Assembly (NCBI GenBank): GCA_965613685.1
Contig: OZ277031.1
Span: forward strand, 682,001-746,000
DNA length: 64,000 nucleotides
From: Methylotenera oryzisoli_B
GTDB taxonomy: Bacteria; Pseudomonadota; Gammaproteobacteria; Burkholderiales; Methylophilaceae
Reading direction: 5' to 3'
In this document: positions 7,958 through 16,224 of the stretch, piece after piece
Position numbering within the stretch: the stretch's first letter is position 1
How the letters are laid out: each line of letters opens with the position of its first letter
The notes under the pieces: generated by a model
What the model was told of the DNA's origin: nothing
Databases searched by the model: none
The model's input: the letters and a program-made list of their open reading frames with translations, nothing else
Program-made: the position numbers and the translations under genes

Positions 7958-9421
7958 CTAGGCGTCAGGCATGAGCAAGGACTCATAGGCAGCCAAATAC
8001 GCCAAGGCGCTTTTATCCCAACTTAAGTCTAAGTTCATGCCGTTAATTTGAATTTGTTTCCACGCGGCTTGGTCGTTTTTGTATACATTTAATGCTTGTT
8101 TGATGGCGTTGAGTAAGCTGGTTGAGCTGGCTTCACTCATGACAAAGCCATTGGCAGATTTGTTTTTAAAGCTAATTAAATTGGTGTCAACCACCGTGTC
8201 AGCCAAGCCACCCGTAGCGTTGACCACCGGGGGGGTGCCATAAGCTAAGCCATACATTTGGTTTAGACCACAAGGTTCAAAACGTGAAGGCATGATGAAT
8301 AAATCGCAACCGGCCATGATTTGGTGCGACAGGGCTTCGTTATACGATATGGTCACGCTGACTTGTTTGGGATTGTTTTTAGCTAGCTTGCTAAAGGCTG
8401 TTTCTAGGGCCGGATCGCCGCTACCCAGTACGACCAATTGACAGCCTGCATCGATTAATTGCTGACTGATAGGCAGCAGCATGTCCAAGCCTTTTTGGTG
8501 GGTGAGTCGACTGACTACGCCTAATAATGGTGCGCTTGCATCAATTTGTAGACCTAATTTTTTTTGCAAGGCTAATTTAACCTGTTTTTTACCGGCCAAG
8601 GCCTTGGCGCTGTAATTTTTAATTAAATGCGGATCGGTTTTAGGGTTCCATTGCTCTGTTTCTATGCCGTTTAGTATCCCTTTGATTTCGCTACCACGTA
8701 AGCTTAGTAAGCCTTCTAGGCCAAACCCAAATTCCGCTGTCTGTATTTCTTTGGCGTAGCTTGGGCTTACCGTGGTGACGGCATCGGCGTAGAAGATGCC
8801 TGCTTTTAAAAAAGACAGCTGGCCATGGTATTCAAAGCCATCAATGGCAAAATGGCTGGGCGGTAGGGCAAGCGTCGTCAGCCAGGCGGGAGCAAAGCAA
8901 CCTTGAAAAGCCATGTTGTGTAGACTGATGATGGATTTTGCTGTGCTGTGCTCGAGCAACTTCATGTAGGCTGGGGTTAGTCCCGTTTGCCAGTCGTTGC
9001 AATGCACGATGTCTGGTTGCCAGTCGAGAACAGGCGATTGACTGCTGCTTAAAATGGCAGCCACTTTGGACAGTATGCCAAAGCGCAAGGCGTTATCTAG
9101 CCACTCCAGTCCGTTTGCATCGGCATACGGACCGCCATCTCGCTCATACAGGTTTGCGGCTTTTACAACCATGACTTTGAGTTTGCTGTCGGCCAGCTCA
9201 CCCATCATTAAATCAGCGTGCATGATCATGGGTAGCTTATCTAACTTAGCGATCACTTTTAGATTGCTAAGCTGATTTAATACAGCGGGGTATCCGGGGA
9301 TAAGGAGGCGGATGTCCACGCCCAATTTTTGCAAAGCCTGCGGCAGGGAGCCGCTTACGTCAGCCAAACCACCGGTTTTGATTAGAGGAAACGCTTCGGA
9401 AGTGCTAAACAATACCCGCAA
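7958..9421 (-). CDS. glgA: Glycogen synthase (ADP-glucose dependent, GT5)
   Basis: GlgA transfers glucose from ADP-glucose to the non-reducing end of a growing alpha-1,4-glucan. The N-terminal ADP-glucose motif appears as KTGGLADVSGSLPQAL. The second Rossmann domain contains SRLTHQKGLDML, and the GT-B active-site region MPSRFEPCGLNQMYGLAYG contains the catalytic Glu; NATGGLADTV follows. The open frame extends to an ATG at 9547 with unrelated sequence. The family start coincides with a TTG at 9421-9419 (LRVLFSTSEAFPL), five bases after an AGAAAGG ribosome binding site, giving 487 residues. It is a single gene, unlinked from the glgB/glgC block 8 kb away, and divergent from crcB. Confidence 0.93.
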   Translation of the reverse strand: MRVLFSTSEAFPLIKTGGLADVSGSLPQALQKLGVDIRLLIPGYPAVLNQLSNLKVIAKLDKLPMIMHADLMMGELADSKLKVMVVKAANLYERDGGPYADANGLEWLDNALRFGILSKVAAILSSSQSPVLDWQPDIVHCNDWQTGLTPAYMKLLEHSTAKSIISLHNMAFQGCFAPAWLTTLALPPSHFAIDGFEYHGQLSFLKAGIFYADAVTTVSPSYAKEIQTAEFGFGLEGLLSLRGSEIKGILNGIETEQWNPKTDPHLIKNYSAKALAGKKQVKLALQKKLGLQIDASAPLLGVVSRLTHQKGLDMLLPISQQLIDAGCQLVVLGSGDPALETAFSKLAKNNPKQVSVTISYNEALSHQIMAGCDLFIMPSRFEPCGLNQMYGLAYGTPPVVNATGGLADTVVDTNLISFKNKSANGFVMSEASSTSLLNAIKQALNVYKNDQAAWKQIQINGMNLDLSWDKSALAYLAAYESLLMPDA

Positions 9422-9504
9422 AATAACCTTTCTTGATTGTGGTAGGGATGCATTATTATATTGTATAAAGTTCGGCTGGCTAATAATGATTTTAGGGAGT
9501 GGGC

Positions 9505-9888
9505 ATGAGTTTGCATGGTTTCTTAATGGTCGGCTTAGGTGCCGCAATCGGTGCTTGGTTTAGGTGGTTGTTAGCCTTGATGTTTAATAGCAGTTTACTG
9601 GCTTTCCCGATAGCTACCTTGCTGGCTAATTTAATAGGCAGCTATTTCATGGGTTTACTCATGGCATTGTTTACCTTTAATCCATCCATTAGTGCCGAGA
9701 CCCGGCTGTTTCTAATTACCGGCTTATTGGGCGGGTTAACGACTTTTTCTAGTTTTTCTGGTGAAGCCATGACTTTACTGACTAAAGGTCAGTATGCATG
9801 GGCAGGTACCCATATAGCCTTGCATGTAGTTGGCTCTTTAGCGATGACGGGTCTGGGTTTATTAACGGTACACATGCTTAGAAGCTAA
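9505..9888 (+). CDS. crcB: Fluoride efflux channel CrcB/Fluc
   Basis: A small four-helix membrane protein (127 residues) that works as a dual-topology dimeric fluoride channel. The glycine-rich N-terminus GLGAAIGAWFRW, the motif ANLIGSYFMGL and the signature GGLTTFSSFSGEAMTLL are characteristic. The ATG at 9505 follows AGGGAG (9494-9499) at good spacing. An in-frame GTG at 9499 overlaps that ribosome binding site and is unlikely. No fluoride riboswitch is recognisable in the 80 bases upstream. Confidence 0.93.
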   Translation: MSLHGFLMVGLGAAIGAWFRWLLALMFNSSLLAFPIATLLANLIGSYFMGLLMALFTFNPSISAETRLFLITGLLGGLTTFSSFSGEAMTLLTKGQYAWAGTHIALHVVGSLAMTGLGLLTVHMLRS

Positions 9889-9924
9889 AACTTTCTGATG
9901 CGCAATCGATTTAGCGCAGACAAG

Positions 9925-9954
9925 AAAAAGGCCATGATGAACATGGCCTTTTTT
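9925..9954. terminator. Bidirectional intrinsic terminator between crcB and rne
   Basis: A perfect 12-bp stem (AAAAAGGCCATG with CATGGCCTTTTT, 5-base loop) has an A-tract before and a T-tract after. It can end rightward transcription of crcB and leftward transcription of rne. Confidence 0.88.
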
Positions 9955-9996
9955 CTTTTTGCTTCAGCTGATACTGGCTGAGCTAATGCAGAACGC

Positions 9997-12525
9997 TTAT
10001 TTGTTCTGCGTTTCTACCATCACCATAGGTTCATTGATGCTTTCTGTTTTTGCATCTTTTTGCCATGCGGCTGGTTTCCTAGGCGCACGCGCTTTAGGTT
10101 CATTCACCACCGGGTTGGCTTTGGGCGCATCCGCTTTGGTTTCCACCAATTGCAAGCCAGCAGCAGCTAAATCAACTGGCTTAGCAGCAGCTTTGCGTGC
10201 ACGGGCAGGGCGTTTGTTGTCGGCTTTAGTGCTGGCCGCAACGGCTTTGTCACTGACAATTGGCTCGGTCGTCGCTGTGGCTGCGGGTGCTGCCGTGTCA
10301 ACAAGGACTAGTTCTGTATCGATTTTGGTGGCTTTTTCTGGTCTGGCTTTTTTAGCCGGTTTTGTCGCCCCGCTTACCGTTGCAGGTACAGCAGTCGGCG
10401 TATTAACTACCACGTTTTCTACTGTGTTGGCTGCCGGCATCTCAGTTGTGACCACAGCTTCTACAGACTCATTGGCTACAAAAGGACGGTTAACATCGGC
10501 TTGCGCGCCTTCACCACGATCGCGACGTCCGCGACGGTTATTGCGGTTGCGACGACCACCGGTTCTTTCGCTATTGGGCGTGGTCTCGCTAGGGGTGATT
10601 TCCGCATTGCCATTAGCCTGTTGATGTTGCGGTTGACGTGGCTGTTGCGGCTTAGCTGGACGTTGTTCCTGCGCTCTGGCTTCTTGTGGCTTGCCGTCAT
10701 TAGGTCGATTTTGCCTATCTTGTGGCGCGTTTTTGTTGCGGTCATTACGATTGCGGTTGCGATTGCGGTTGTTGCGGTTGCGATCGCGGTTGAATTCTTC
10801 GTTTTTCTCCGCTTCGGTTTTTTGTTTGCTGCTGGCCGATGCGCCACTGAATAAGTTTTTAATGCGGCCTAGCAAGGATAAGATCGGTGCCGCTGCAGAT
10901 TTTTCCGCCACAATAGGTGCCGGTGCTGCTGGGGTGATGCCTCTCACTGCTGCCACTGGTCTGACTTCCTTGGCAGTTTGTTCTGCTGTAGGGATGTAAG
11001 ACGTTTCAGTTGGTAACTCCACTAATTTGTAGCTAGCGCGACTGGTTTCTTCTGTCACGTCATCGTGTTTAACTCGCACAATGTTGTAATTGGGTGTTTC
11101 AAGGTGAATGTTAGGAATTAACACCACTTCAACGCCCATGCGTTGTTCGATGGCATGTATGTCAGCACGTTTTTCGTTCAATAAGAAGGTAGCCACTTCA
11201 ACTGGCAATTGCACCTGAATGATCGCACTGTTGTCTTTCATGGCATCTTCTTGCGTGATGCGCAAGATGTGCAAGGCGGTGGATTCAATGCCACGGATGT
11301 GACCGGTGCCATTGCATCGTGGGCAAGGGATGTGATTGGTTTCACCTAAGCTTGGGCGCAAGCGTTGGCGTGACAATTCAAGCAAGCCGAAGCGGGAAAT
11401 TTTACCGGTTTGCACGCGTGCACGATCGTGATGCAAGGCTTCACGAAGCGCATTTTCAACTTCACGTTGATTGCGTTGGCTTTCCATGTCAATAAAGTCT
11501 ATGACCACTAAGCCACCAAGGTCGCGCAAGCGTAATTGGCGTGCCACTTCTTCGGCGGCTTCCATATTGGTATTGAAGGCGGTGTGTTCGATATCGCTAC
11601 CGCGCGTGGCACGGCCAGAGTTGACGTCCACTGAAACCAACGCCTCTGTGTGGTCGATAACAATCGCGCCGCCTGATGGTAAGCGCACTTCGCGCGAAAA
11701 AGCCGATTCAATTTGGTGCTCAATTTGGAAGCGCGTGAACAGGGGGATTTCATCTTGGTACAGTTTCACGCGGCCTACATTACCAGGCATGACGTGGCTC
11801 ATAAATTGCAAGGCCTGTTCGTGTATGTCCGGTGTGTCGATTAATATTTCACCGATATCGGCGCTAAAGTAATCGCGAATGGCGCGTATCACTAGGCTGC
11901 CTTCTTGGTAAATTAGGTAAGCGCCACTTTGCATGGTGGAGGCGCCATCAATGGCTGCCCATAACTGCGTTAAGTAATTTAAGTCCCATTGCAGTTCTTC
12001 GGCATTACGACCAATACCTGCGGTGCGAGCAATGATGCTCATGCCTTTTGGTACTTCCAATTGCGCTAATACATCGCGCAACTCGTCTCTGTCTTCGCCT
12101 TCAATGCGGCGAGATACACCTCCGCCACGAGGGTTGTTAGGCATAAGTACTAAATAACGACCGGCCAGTGAGATGAACGTAGTGAGGGCGGCGCCTTTGT
12201 TGCCACGCTCGTCTTTGTCCACCTGCACGATGATTTCTTGACCTTCTTTTAAGGCATCTTGTATGCGTGCTTTGCTGTCTGCGCCTTCTTTGAAGTAGCT
12301 GCGTGCGACTTCTTTGAACGGTAAAAAGCCGTGCCTGTCCATGCCGTAGTCGACAAATGCCGCTTCCAGTGATGGCTCTATGCGGGTGATGACACCTTTG
12401 TAAATATTGCTTTTGCGCTGTTCTTTACCAGCGTGTTCTATGTCTAAATCGATCAGCTTTTGACCGTCTACGATGGCAACGCGTAATTCTTCCGATTGCG
12501 TTGCATTAAATAACATGCGTTTCAT
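9997..12525 (-). CDS. rne: Ribonuclease E
   Basis: RNase E is the main endoribonuclease for mRNA decay and rRNA/tRNA processing, and the scaffold of the degradosome. The order of parts is normal: N-terminal MKRMLFNATQSEELRVAIV, S1 RNA-binding domain (about 38-120), and the 5' sensor/RNase H-like core. The catalytic aspartates are in VSVDVNSGRATRG and VVIDFIDMESQRNQREVE, and the zinc-link is CPRCNGTGHIRG. The region after about residue 500 is low complexity, with repeated Arg/Asn tracts followed by Ala/Pro/Lys-rich sequence. That is typical of the disordered degradosome half, and the total is 842 residues. An AGGAG ribosome binding site precedes the ATG. A long leader separates it from the divergent rluC, as in E. 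coli. Confidence 0.95.
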   Translation of the reverse strand: MKRMLFNATQSEELRVAIVDGQKLIDLDIEHAGKEQRKSNIYKGVITRIEPSLEAAFVDYGMDRHGFLPFKEVARSYFKEGADSKARIQDALKEGQEIIVQVDKDERGNKGAALTTFISLAGRYLVLMPNNPRGGGVSRRIEGEDRDELRDVLAQLEVPKGMSIIARTAGIGRNAEELQWDLNYLTQLWAAIDGASTMQSGAYLIYQEGSLVIRAIRDYFSADIGEILIDTPDIHEQALQFMSHVMPGNVGRVKLYQDEIPLFTRFQIEHQIESAFSREVRLPSGGAIVIDHTEALVSVDVNSGRATRGSDIEHTAFNTNMEAAEEVARQLRLRDLGGLVVIDFIDMESQRNQREVENALREALHHDRARVQTGKISRFGLLELSRQRLRPSLGETNHIPCPRCNGTGHIRGIESTALHILRITQEDAMKDNSAIIQVQLPVEVATFLLNEKRADIHAIEQRMGVEVVLIPNIHLETPNYNIVRVKHDDVTEETSRASYKLVELPTETSYIPTAEQTAKEVRPVAAVRGITPAAPAPIVAEKSAAAPILSLLGRIKNLFSGASASSKQKTEAEKNEEFNRDRNRNNRNRNRNRNDRNKNAPQDRQNRPNDGKPQEARAQEQRPAKPQQPRQPQHQQANGNAEITPSETTPNSERTGGRRNRNNRRGRRDRGEGAQADVNRPFVANESVEAVVTTEMPAANTVENVVVNTPTAVPATVSGATKPAKKARPEKATKIDTELVLVDTAAPAATATTEPIVSDKAVAASTKADNKRPARARKAAAKPVDLAAAGLQLVETKADAPKANPVVNEPKARAPRKPAAWQKDAKTESINEPMVMVETQNK

Positions 12526-13156
12526 TGTTTGCTCCTGTAGGGCTTAAGGTGCAGACTGAGTGTTGAAGGCAGATTAAGGTGATGGTGCCAACGGGGTTGG
12601 CCAAGCTACTGAAGGCGCGTTAAATGTGCGCGCAGGTGAAATCTAACGATTTTGAATTATAGAGACTAGCCGCGAAAAAGTCGCTCTGTTCTAAAAGTAT
12701 GAATAATCAACAAGTTATAGAGCCGCATTGGCAAATGCAAGGGCTGTAATTAAACCAGTTTCTATTTCATGTATTTCAATTGCAGTCAGTAACTTACAAA
12801 GTTTCTGACTGTCGTTAAATTAAACTAATCATTAAAATTTATGCCGTAGTGGCGTAAATTCGTTAAAATTCTATCTTCAGTAAATGCCTATTTAGCGATA
12901 CGCCAAATCGGACTACCACGTTAAGTCGCGCTTTATGTTTATTTGTCTGCGGCGGCTTGAGCGCTAATTTTTACTTGCTGCTACTTTATAATATGGCGAG
13001 CGGCGTTAACCAAGTATCTGTTTCCACTTTAAAAAGCCAGGTCAGCGTGCAGTGCAGGCTAACTTATTGCCATTTAAGTGTATTGTCTACATCAATTAAT
13101 CTTTAATTAATTGATAATGGCGTAAGTATAGGCTACTACTAACATTTAAGCAAAGA
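12526..13156. other. Long divergent leader region between rne and rluC
   Basis: These 631 bases hold no convincing gene. In E. coli the same interval is the long rne 5' UTR, whose hairpins mediate RNase E autoregulation; a similar role here is inference. Visible elements are a strong rne ribosome binding site at the left edge, AT-rich DNA with a TATAAT at 12987-12992 on the plus strand without a good -35 partner, and a perfect palindrome near the right end. Confidence 0.5.
13091..13115. promoter_or_regulatory. Perfect 10-bp inverted repeat upstream of rluC
   Basis: ATCAATTAAT (13091-13100) and ATTAATTGAT (13106-13115) form a perfect AT-only-rich inverted repeat with a 5-base spacer, 41 bases before the rluC start. 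It could be a hairpin in the rluC leader or a dimeric regulator site. It lacks the spacing of an FNR box. Confidence 0.4.
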
Positions 13157-14212
13157 ATGAACACTATCAGTAAACAAAATCAGCCAGCTAGTTCGGAGCA
13201 TGTCAGTGCGTTGGCGGCGGCTTTTCTCACGGTCGATGAGGCAAGCGAGGGGCAGCGAGTGGATAACTTTCTGGCTAAAACCTTAAAAGGGGTGCCTAAG
13301 AGTCATGTTTACCGTATCTTGCGCAGTGGCGAAGTGCGAGTGAATAAAAAACGAATCGATGCGGATTTTCGCTTAAGTTTAGGCGACGTGGTGCGCATCC
13401 CGCCAACGCGCGCCAAGCAGATTGATGCGCCTGAGATAAGGCCGCCCAGTGTGTCGAAGTTTGCTGATGCCATTTTGTTTGAAGACGATGCGCTCTTGGT
13501 CATTGATAAACCGGCGGGCTTTGCGGTGCATGGCGGCAGCGGCATCAGCCGTGGTGTCATTGAGCAGATGCGATTAGAGCGCCCTAAAGCCAAGTTTTTG
13601 GAATTAGTGCACCGCTTGGATAGGGAAACGTCGGGCGTGTTGATGTTGGCAAAAAAACGCAGTGCGCTGGTTGCCTTGCACGAAGCCATACGCCACAACC
13701 AAACGGACAAACGCTACTTAATGTTGGTGCAAGGGACGTGGTTGGAGAAAAAGAAACGTGTGGTGTTGGACTTGCAGCGCTATTTATTACCCAATGGGGA
13801 GCGCCGCGTCAATGTAGTGACGGACGCTAGCAAGGATAAATACAATGAGCGTTTAAGCTCGGAAACGCTATTTAAGTTAGTTAAAAACTTTAACCATCCG
13901 CAATTGGGGCCGTTTAGCTTGTTGGAAGCGCAGTTGGTGACTGGTCGCACGCATCAACTGCGGGTGCAGTTGGCCCATTTGGGCTTTATGATTGTTGGGG
14001 ACGATAAATACGGCGATTTTGCTGCTAATAAAGCCCTGCAAAAGCATGGCTTGAAGCGCATGTTTTTGCATTCCGCGATCACTAAAATTAATCACCCTTT
14101 GACACAAGCTAAGCTGGAATTGATTGCGCCTTTGCCGGTCGAATTGAATCGTTTTTTACAAAAATTAGAAGCCACTGGTTTAGAAACCATTAGTTTACAA
14201 ACCAATAGTTAA
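13157..14212 (+). CDS. rluC: 23S rRNA pseudouridine synthase RluC
   Basis: A RluA-family pseudouridine synthase; in E. coli RluC modifies positions 955, 2504 and 2580 of 23S rRNA. An N-terminal S4 RNA-binding domain (QRVDNFLAKTLKGVPKSHVY to LGDVVRIPP) is followed by the catalytic domain. The active-site Asp is in VHRLDRETSGVLML, and GRTHQLRVQLAHLG comes near the end. Length is 351 residues. Its place next to rne supports RluC rather than RluD or RluA. The HAD gene follows 16 bases later. Confidence 0.92.
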   Translation: MNTISKQNQPASSEHVSALAAAFLTVDEASEGQRVDNFLAKTLKGVPKSHVYRILRSGEVRVNKKRIDADFRLSLGDVVRIPPTRAKQIDAPEIRPPSVSKFADAILFEDDALLVIDKPAGFAVHGGSGISRGVIEQMRLERPKAKFLELVHRLDRETSGVLMLAKKRSALVALHEAIRHNQTDKRYLMLVQGTWLEKKKRVVLDLQRYLLPNGERRVNVVTDASKDKYNERLSSETLFKLVKNFNHPQLGPFSLLEAQLVTGRTHQLRVQLAHLGFMIVGDDKYGDFAANKALQKHGLKRMFLHSAITKINHPLTQAKLELIAPLPVELNRFLQKLEATGLETISLQTNS

Positions 14213-14228
14213 GAAAGTACCGTAGGGC

Positions 14229-14882
14229 ATGCAAAAGCAATTTGATTTAATCGTTTGGGATTGGGATGGCACTTTAGCTGACTCCACTGGCATGATTACC
14301 GACGCCTTGCTCAATGCAGCGGCGCAGGTGGGCTTGCCGACCTTAAGCAGCAGTGAGGCCAGCAGCATTATAGGCTTGGGTTTGCGTGAAGCCATTCATG
14401 CCTTATACGGCGACATACCCGCCGCACAGGCGCAAGCCTTGGCCACGCAATACAGCAATAATTATTACGCTGGAGAAAGCCGCATTCCATTGTTCGATGG
14501 CGCAGTGGATACCATTAAGACGCTTAATAAACGCGGTTTTAAATTAGCCGTCGCCACTGGCAAGGGTAGGCGAGGATTGAATTTGGCTTTGCAGCACTGT
14601 GCCTTGACGCATTATTTTCACGCCACTCGCACTGTGGACGAGTGTTTTTCTAAACCCCATCCGCAAATGTTGCACGAGTTGATGGAGGCCTTGGTGGTGT
14701 TGCCTGAGCGCACATTGATGATAGGTGACACCAGTTACGATTTGCAAATGGCTAAAAACGCTGGCGTAAGCGCAGTTGGCGTTACTTACGGTGCACAAAA
14801 GGCCGAGCAATGGCAACACCTTGAGCCTCTTCGCCAATTTAACAACTTCAACAGTTTAAGTGCATGGTTGTTGGAGGGATAA
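14229..14882 (+). CDS. HAD-IA family hydrolase (phosphoglycolate phosphatase-like)
   Basis: A 217-residue haloacid dehalogenase phosphatase. It has the nucleophile motif WDWDGTLADS, a conserved Thr in LAVATGKGRRG, Lys in SKPHPQM and the acidic motif IGDTSYDLQMAKNAG. Family members at this locus in betaproteobacteria are annotated as phosphoglycolate phosphatase-like. That activity would be useful in a Rubisco-containing cell, but the substrate cannot be fixed from sequence. The Rieske gene follows by one base, so they are probably cotranscribed with rluC. Confidence 0.88.
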   Translation: MQKQFDLIVWDWDGTLADSTGMITDALLNAAAQVGLPTLSSSEASSIIGLGLREAIHALYGDIPAAQAQALATQYSNNYYAGESRIPLFDGAVDTIKTLNKRGFKLAVATGKGRRGLNLALQHCALTHYFHATRTVDECFSKPHPQMLHELMEALVVLPERTLMIGDTSYDLQMAKNAGVSAVGVTYGAQKAEQWQHLEPLRQFNNFNSLSAWLLEG

Positions 14883-14883
14883 G

Positions 14884-15243
14884 ATGAGTGACCCTAGCGC
14901 GTGCGTATTGTTTAAAAGTGAAGATGTGCAAGAGCAGGGTAAAGGCCTGCGTTTTGCACTGCCTGCACTGGGTGAATTTGCCTGCGGCTTTGTTGTTCGT
15001 TATCGCGGCCAAGCTTATGCTTACGTTAACCAATGTGCGCATGTGGCTGTGGAGCTAGATTGGAACGAAGGCGAGTTTTTTACTGCTGAAAAAGAGCATT
15101 TAATTTGCGCCACACACGGTGCCCATTATCGACCCGATAACGGTTATTGCGTGATGGGGCCTTGTAAGGGTAAGCGTTTGCGAGCCATACCGCTTACTGA
15201 GCAGAATCAAATCATTAGCGTAGATATCAGTGCTATTTCTTAA
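14884..15243 (+). CDS. Rieske [2Fe-2S] domain protein
   Basis: A small (119-residue) stand-alone Rieske protein. The cluster ligands are visible as Cys-x-His in NQCAHVAVEL and Cys-x2-His in ICATHGAHYRPDNG, with the usual spacing. There is no signal peptide or membrane anchor, so it is likely a cytoplasmic ferredoxin-like electron carrier. The frame opens at 14860 inside the HAD gene. The ATG at 14884 follows GAGGGAT and is preferred. It sits between the HAD gene and sppA, a recurring betaproteobacterial order. The partner oxygenase or reductase is unknown. Confidence 0.88.
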   Translation: MSDPSACVLFKSEDVQEQGKGLRFALPALGEFACGFVVRYRGQAYAYVNQCAHVAVELDWNEGEFFTAEKEHLICATHGAHYRPDNGYCVMGPCKGKRLRAIPLTEQNQIISVDISAIS

Positions 15244-15266
15244 CCCTAATTTTAGAGAAAAATACC

Positions 15267-16223
15267 ATGTCAGATGAGAATAATTGGCAACGTGATGCCA
15301 TAGAAAAATTGGCTAGCGCCGCCTTAAACGAGCAAAAATCGGCTAGACGCTGGGGGGTGTTTTTCAAAATACTAATGTACTCGTATTTGTTTTTCTTGCT
15401 GTTTTTAGCCATGGGCTGGCTCGGTGAGAGCAAGAAAACGCTTAGCGATCACACGGCCCTGATTGAAGTCGTCGGGGTGATTGAAGCCGATGGCGAAGTC
15501 AATGCCGACAGTTTTATTGGCAGTTTGCACGATGCCTACAAAGACAAACACACCAAAGGCATTATCTTACGCATTAATAGCCCAGGCGGCAGTCCGGTGC
15601 AAGCCGGTATGATTAATGATGAAATTGAGCGGCAAAAACGCTTGCACCCGACCATACCGGTGTATGCGGTGGTGGAAGATATTTGCGCTTCGGGTGGTTA
15701 TTACATTGCCGCGGCGGCGGATAGGATATACGTGGATAAGGCCAGCATAGTTGGCTCCATAGGGGTGTTGATGGACGGCTACGGCTTTACCGAGCTGATG
15801 AAAAAAGTAGGGGTGGAGCGCCGTTTGATGACGGCCGGCGAGAACAAAGCCATGTTAGACCCGTTCTCGCCCATCAATCCTAAACACCAAGCCTACGCGC
15901 AAACCATGCTCAATGAAATCCACGAGCAATTTAAAACCGTGGTGCGCGAAGGCCGTGGTCAGCGCTTGAAAGAAACACCGGAAACCTTTAGTGGCTTATT
16001 TTGGAGCGGTGAGCAAAGCGTTAAGATGGGTTTGGCTGACGCCATAGGCAGCACCGATTTCGTGGCGCGTGAAGTAATTAAACAAGAAGACATAGTCGAC
16101 TTCACCTACCAAGATGACTTTGCTAGCCGCTTAGCTAAGCGCATAGGCGCAAGCGCTAGTGCCAGCTTAGGCGAGGGTATCGCGCGTCAGCTGTCGAGTA
16201 GCGGCGAACTCAAATTGCATTAA
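15267..16223 (+). CDS. sppA: Signal peptide peptidase SppA, short (36K) type
   Basis: A membrane-anchored S49 serine protease of 318 residues that degrades leftover signal peptides. One N-terminal transmembrane segment (about residues 35-55, FFKILMYSYLFFLLFLAMGW) is followed by the protease domain. The nucleophile Ser is in DICASGGYYIAAAAD, the general-base Lys in VDKASIVGSIGV, and the substrate-site strand is ILRINSPGGSPVQAG. It is the short form with a single catalytic domain. It converges on pgi, with only one base between the two stop codons. Confidence 0.92.
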   Translation: MSDENNWQRDAIEKLASAALNEQKSARRWGVFFKILMYSYLFFLLFLAMGWLGESKKTLSDHTALIEVVGVIEADGEVNADSFIGSLHDAYKDKHTKGIILRINSPGGSPVQAGMINDEIERQKRLHPTIPVYAVVEDICASGGYYIAAAADRIYVDKASIVGSIGVLMDGYGFTELMKKVGVERRLMTAGENKAMLDPFSPINPKHQAYAQTMLNEIHEQFKTVVREGRGQRLKETPETFSGLFWSGEQSVKMGLADAIGSTDFVAREVIKQEDIVDFTYQDDFASRLAKRIGASASASLGEGIARQLSSSGELKLH

Positions 16224-16224
16224 G

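Noticed and set aside
9422..9504. Fluoride riboswitch before crcB
   Set aside because: No recognisable conserved fluoride-aptamer sequence or pseudoknot in the short leader.
9959..10999. Long plus-strand open frames rich in Ala, Arg, Leu and Thr
   Set aside because: They lie opposite the low-complexity C-terminal half of rne and reflect its repetitive Arg/Asn and Ala codons; no start signals or family resemblance.
12957..12992. Sigma-70 promoter for rluC (TTGAGC and TATAAT)
   Set aside because: The spacing between the hexamers is 24 bases, too long for a normal promoter; the TATAAT alone is weak evidence in AT-rich DNA.
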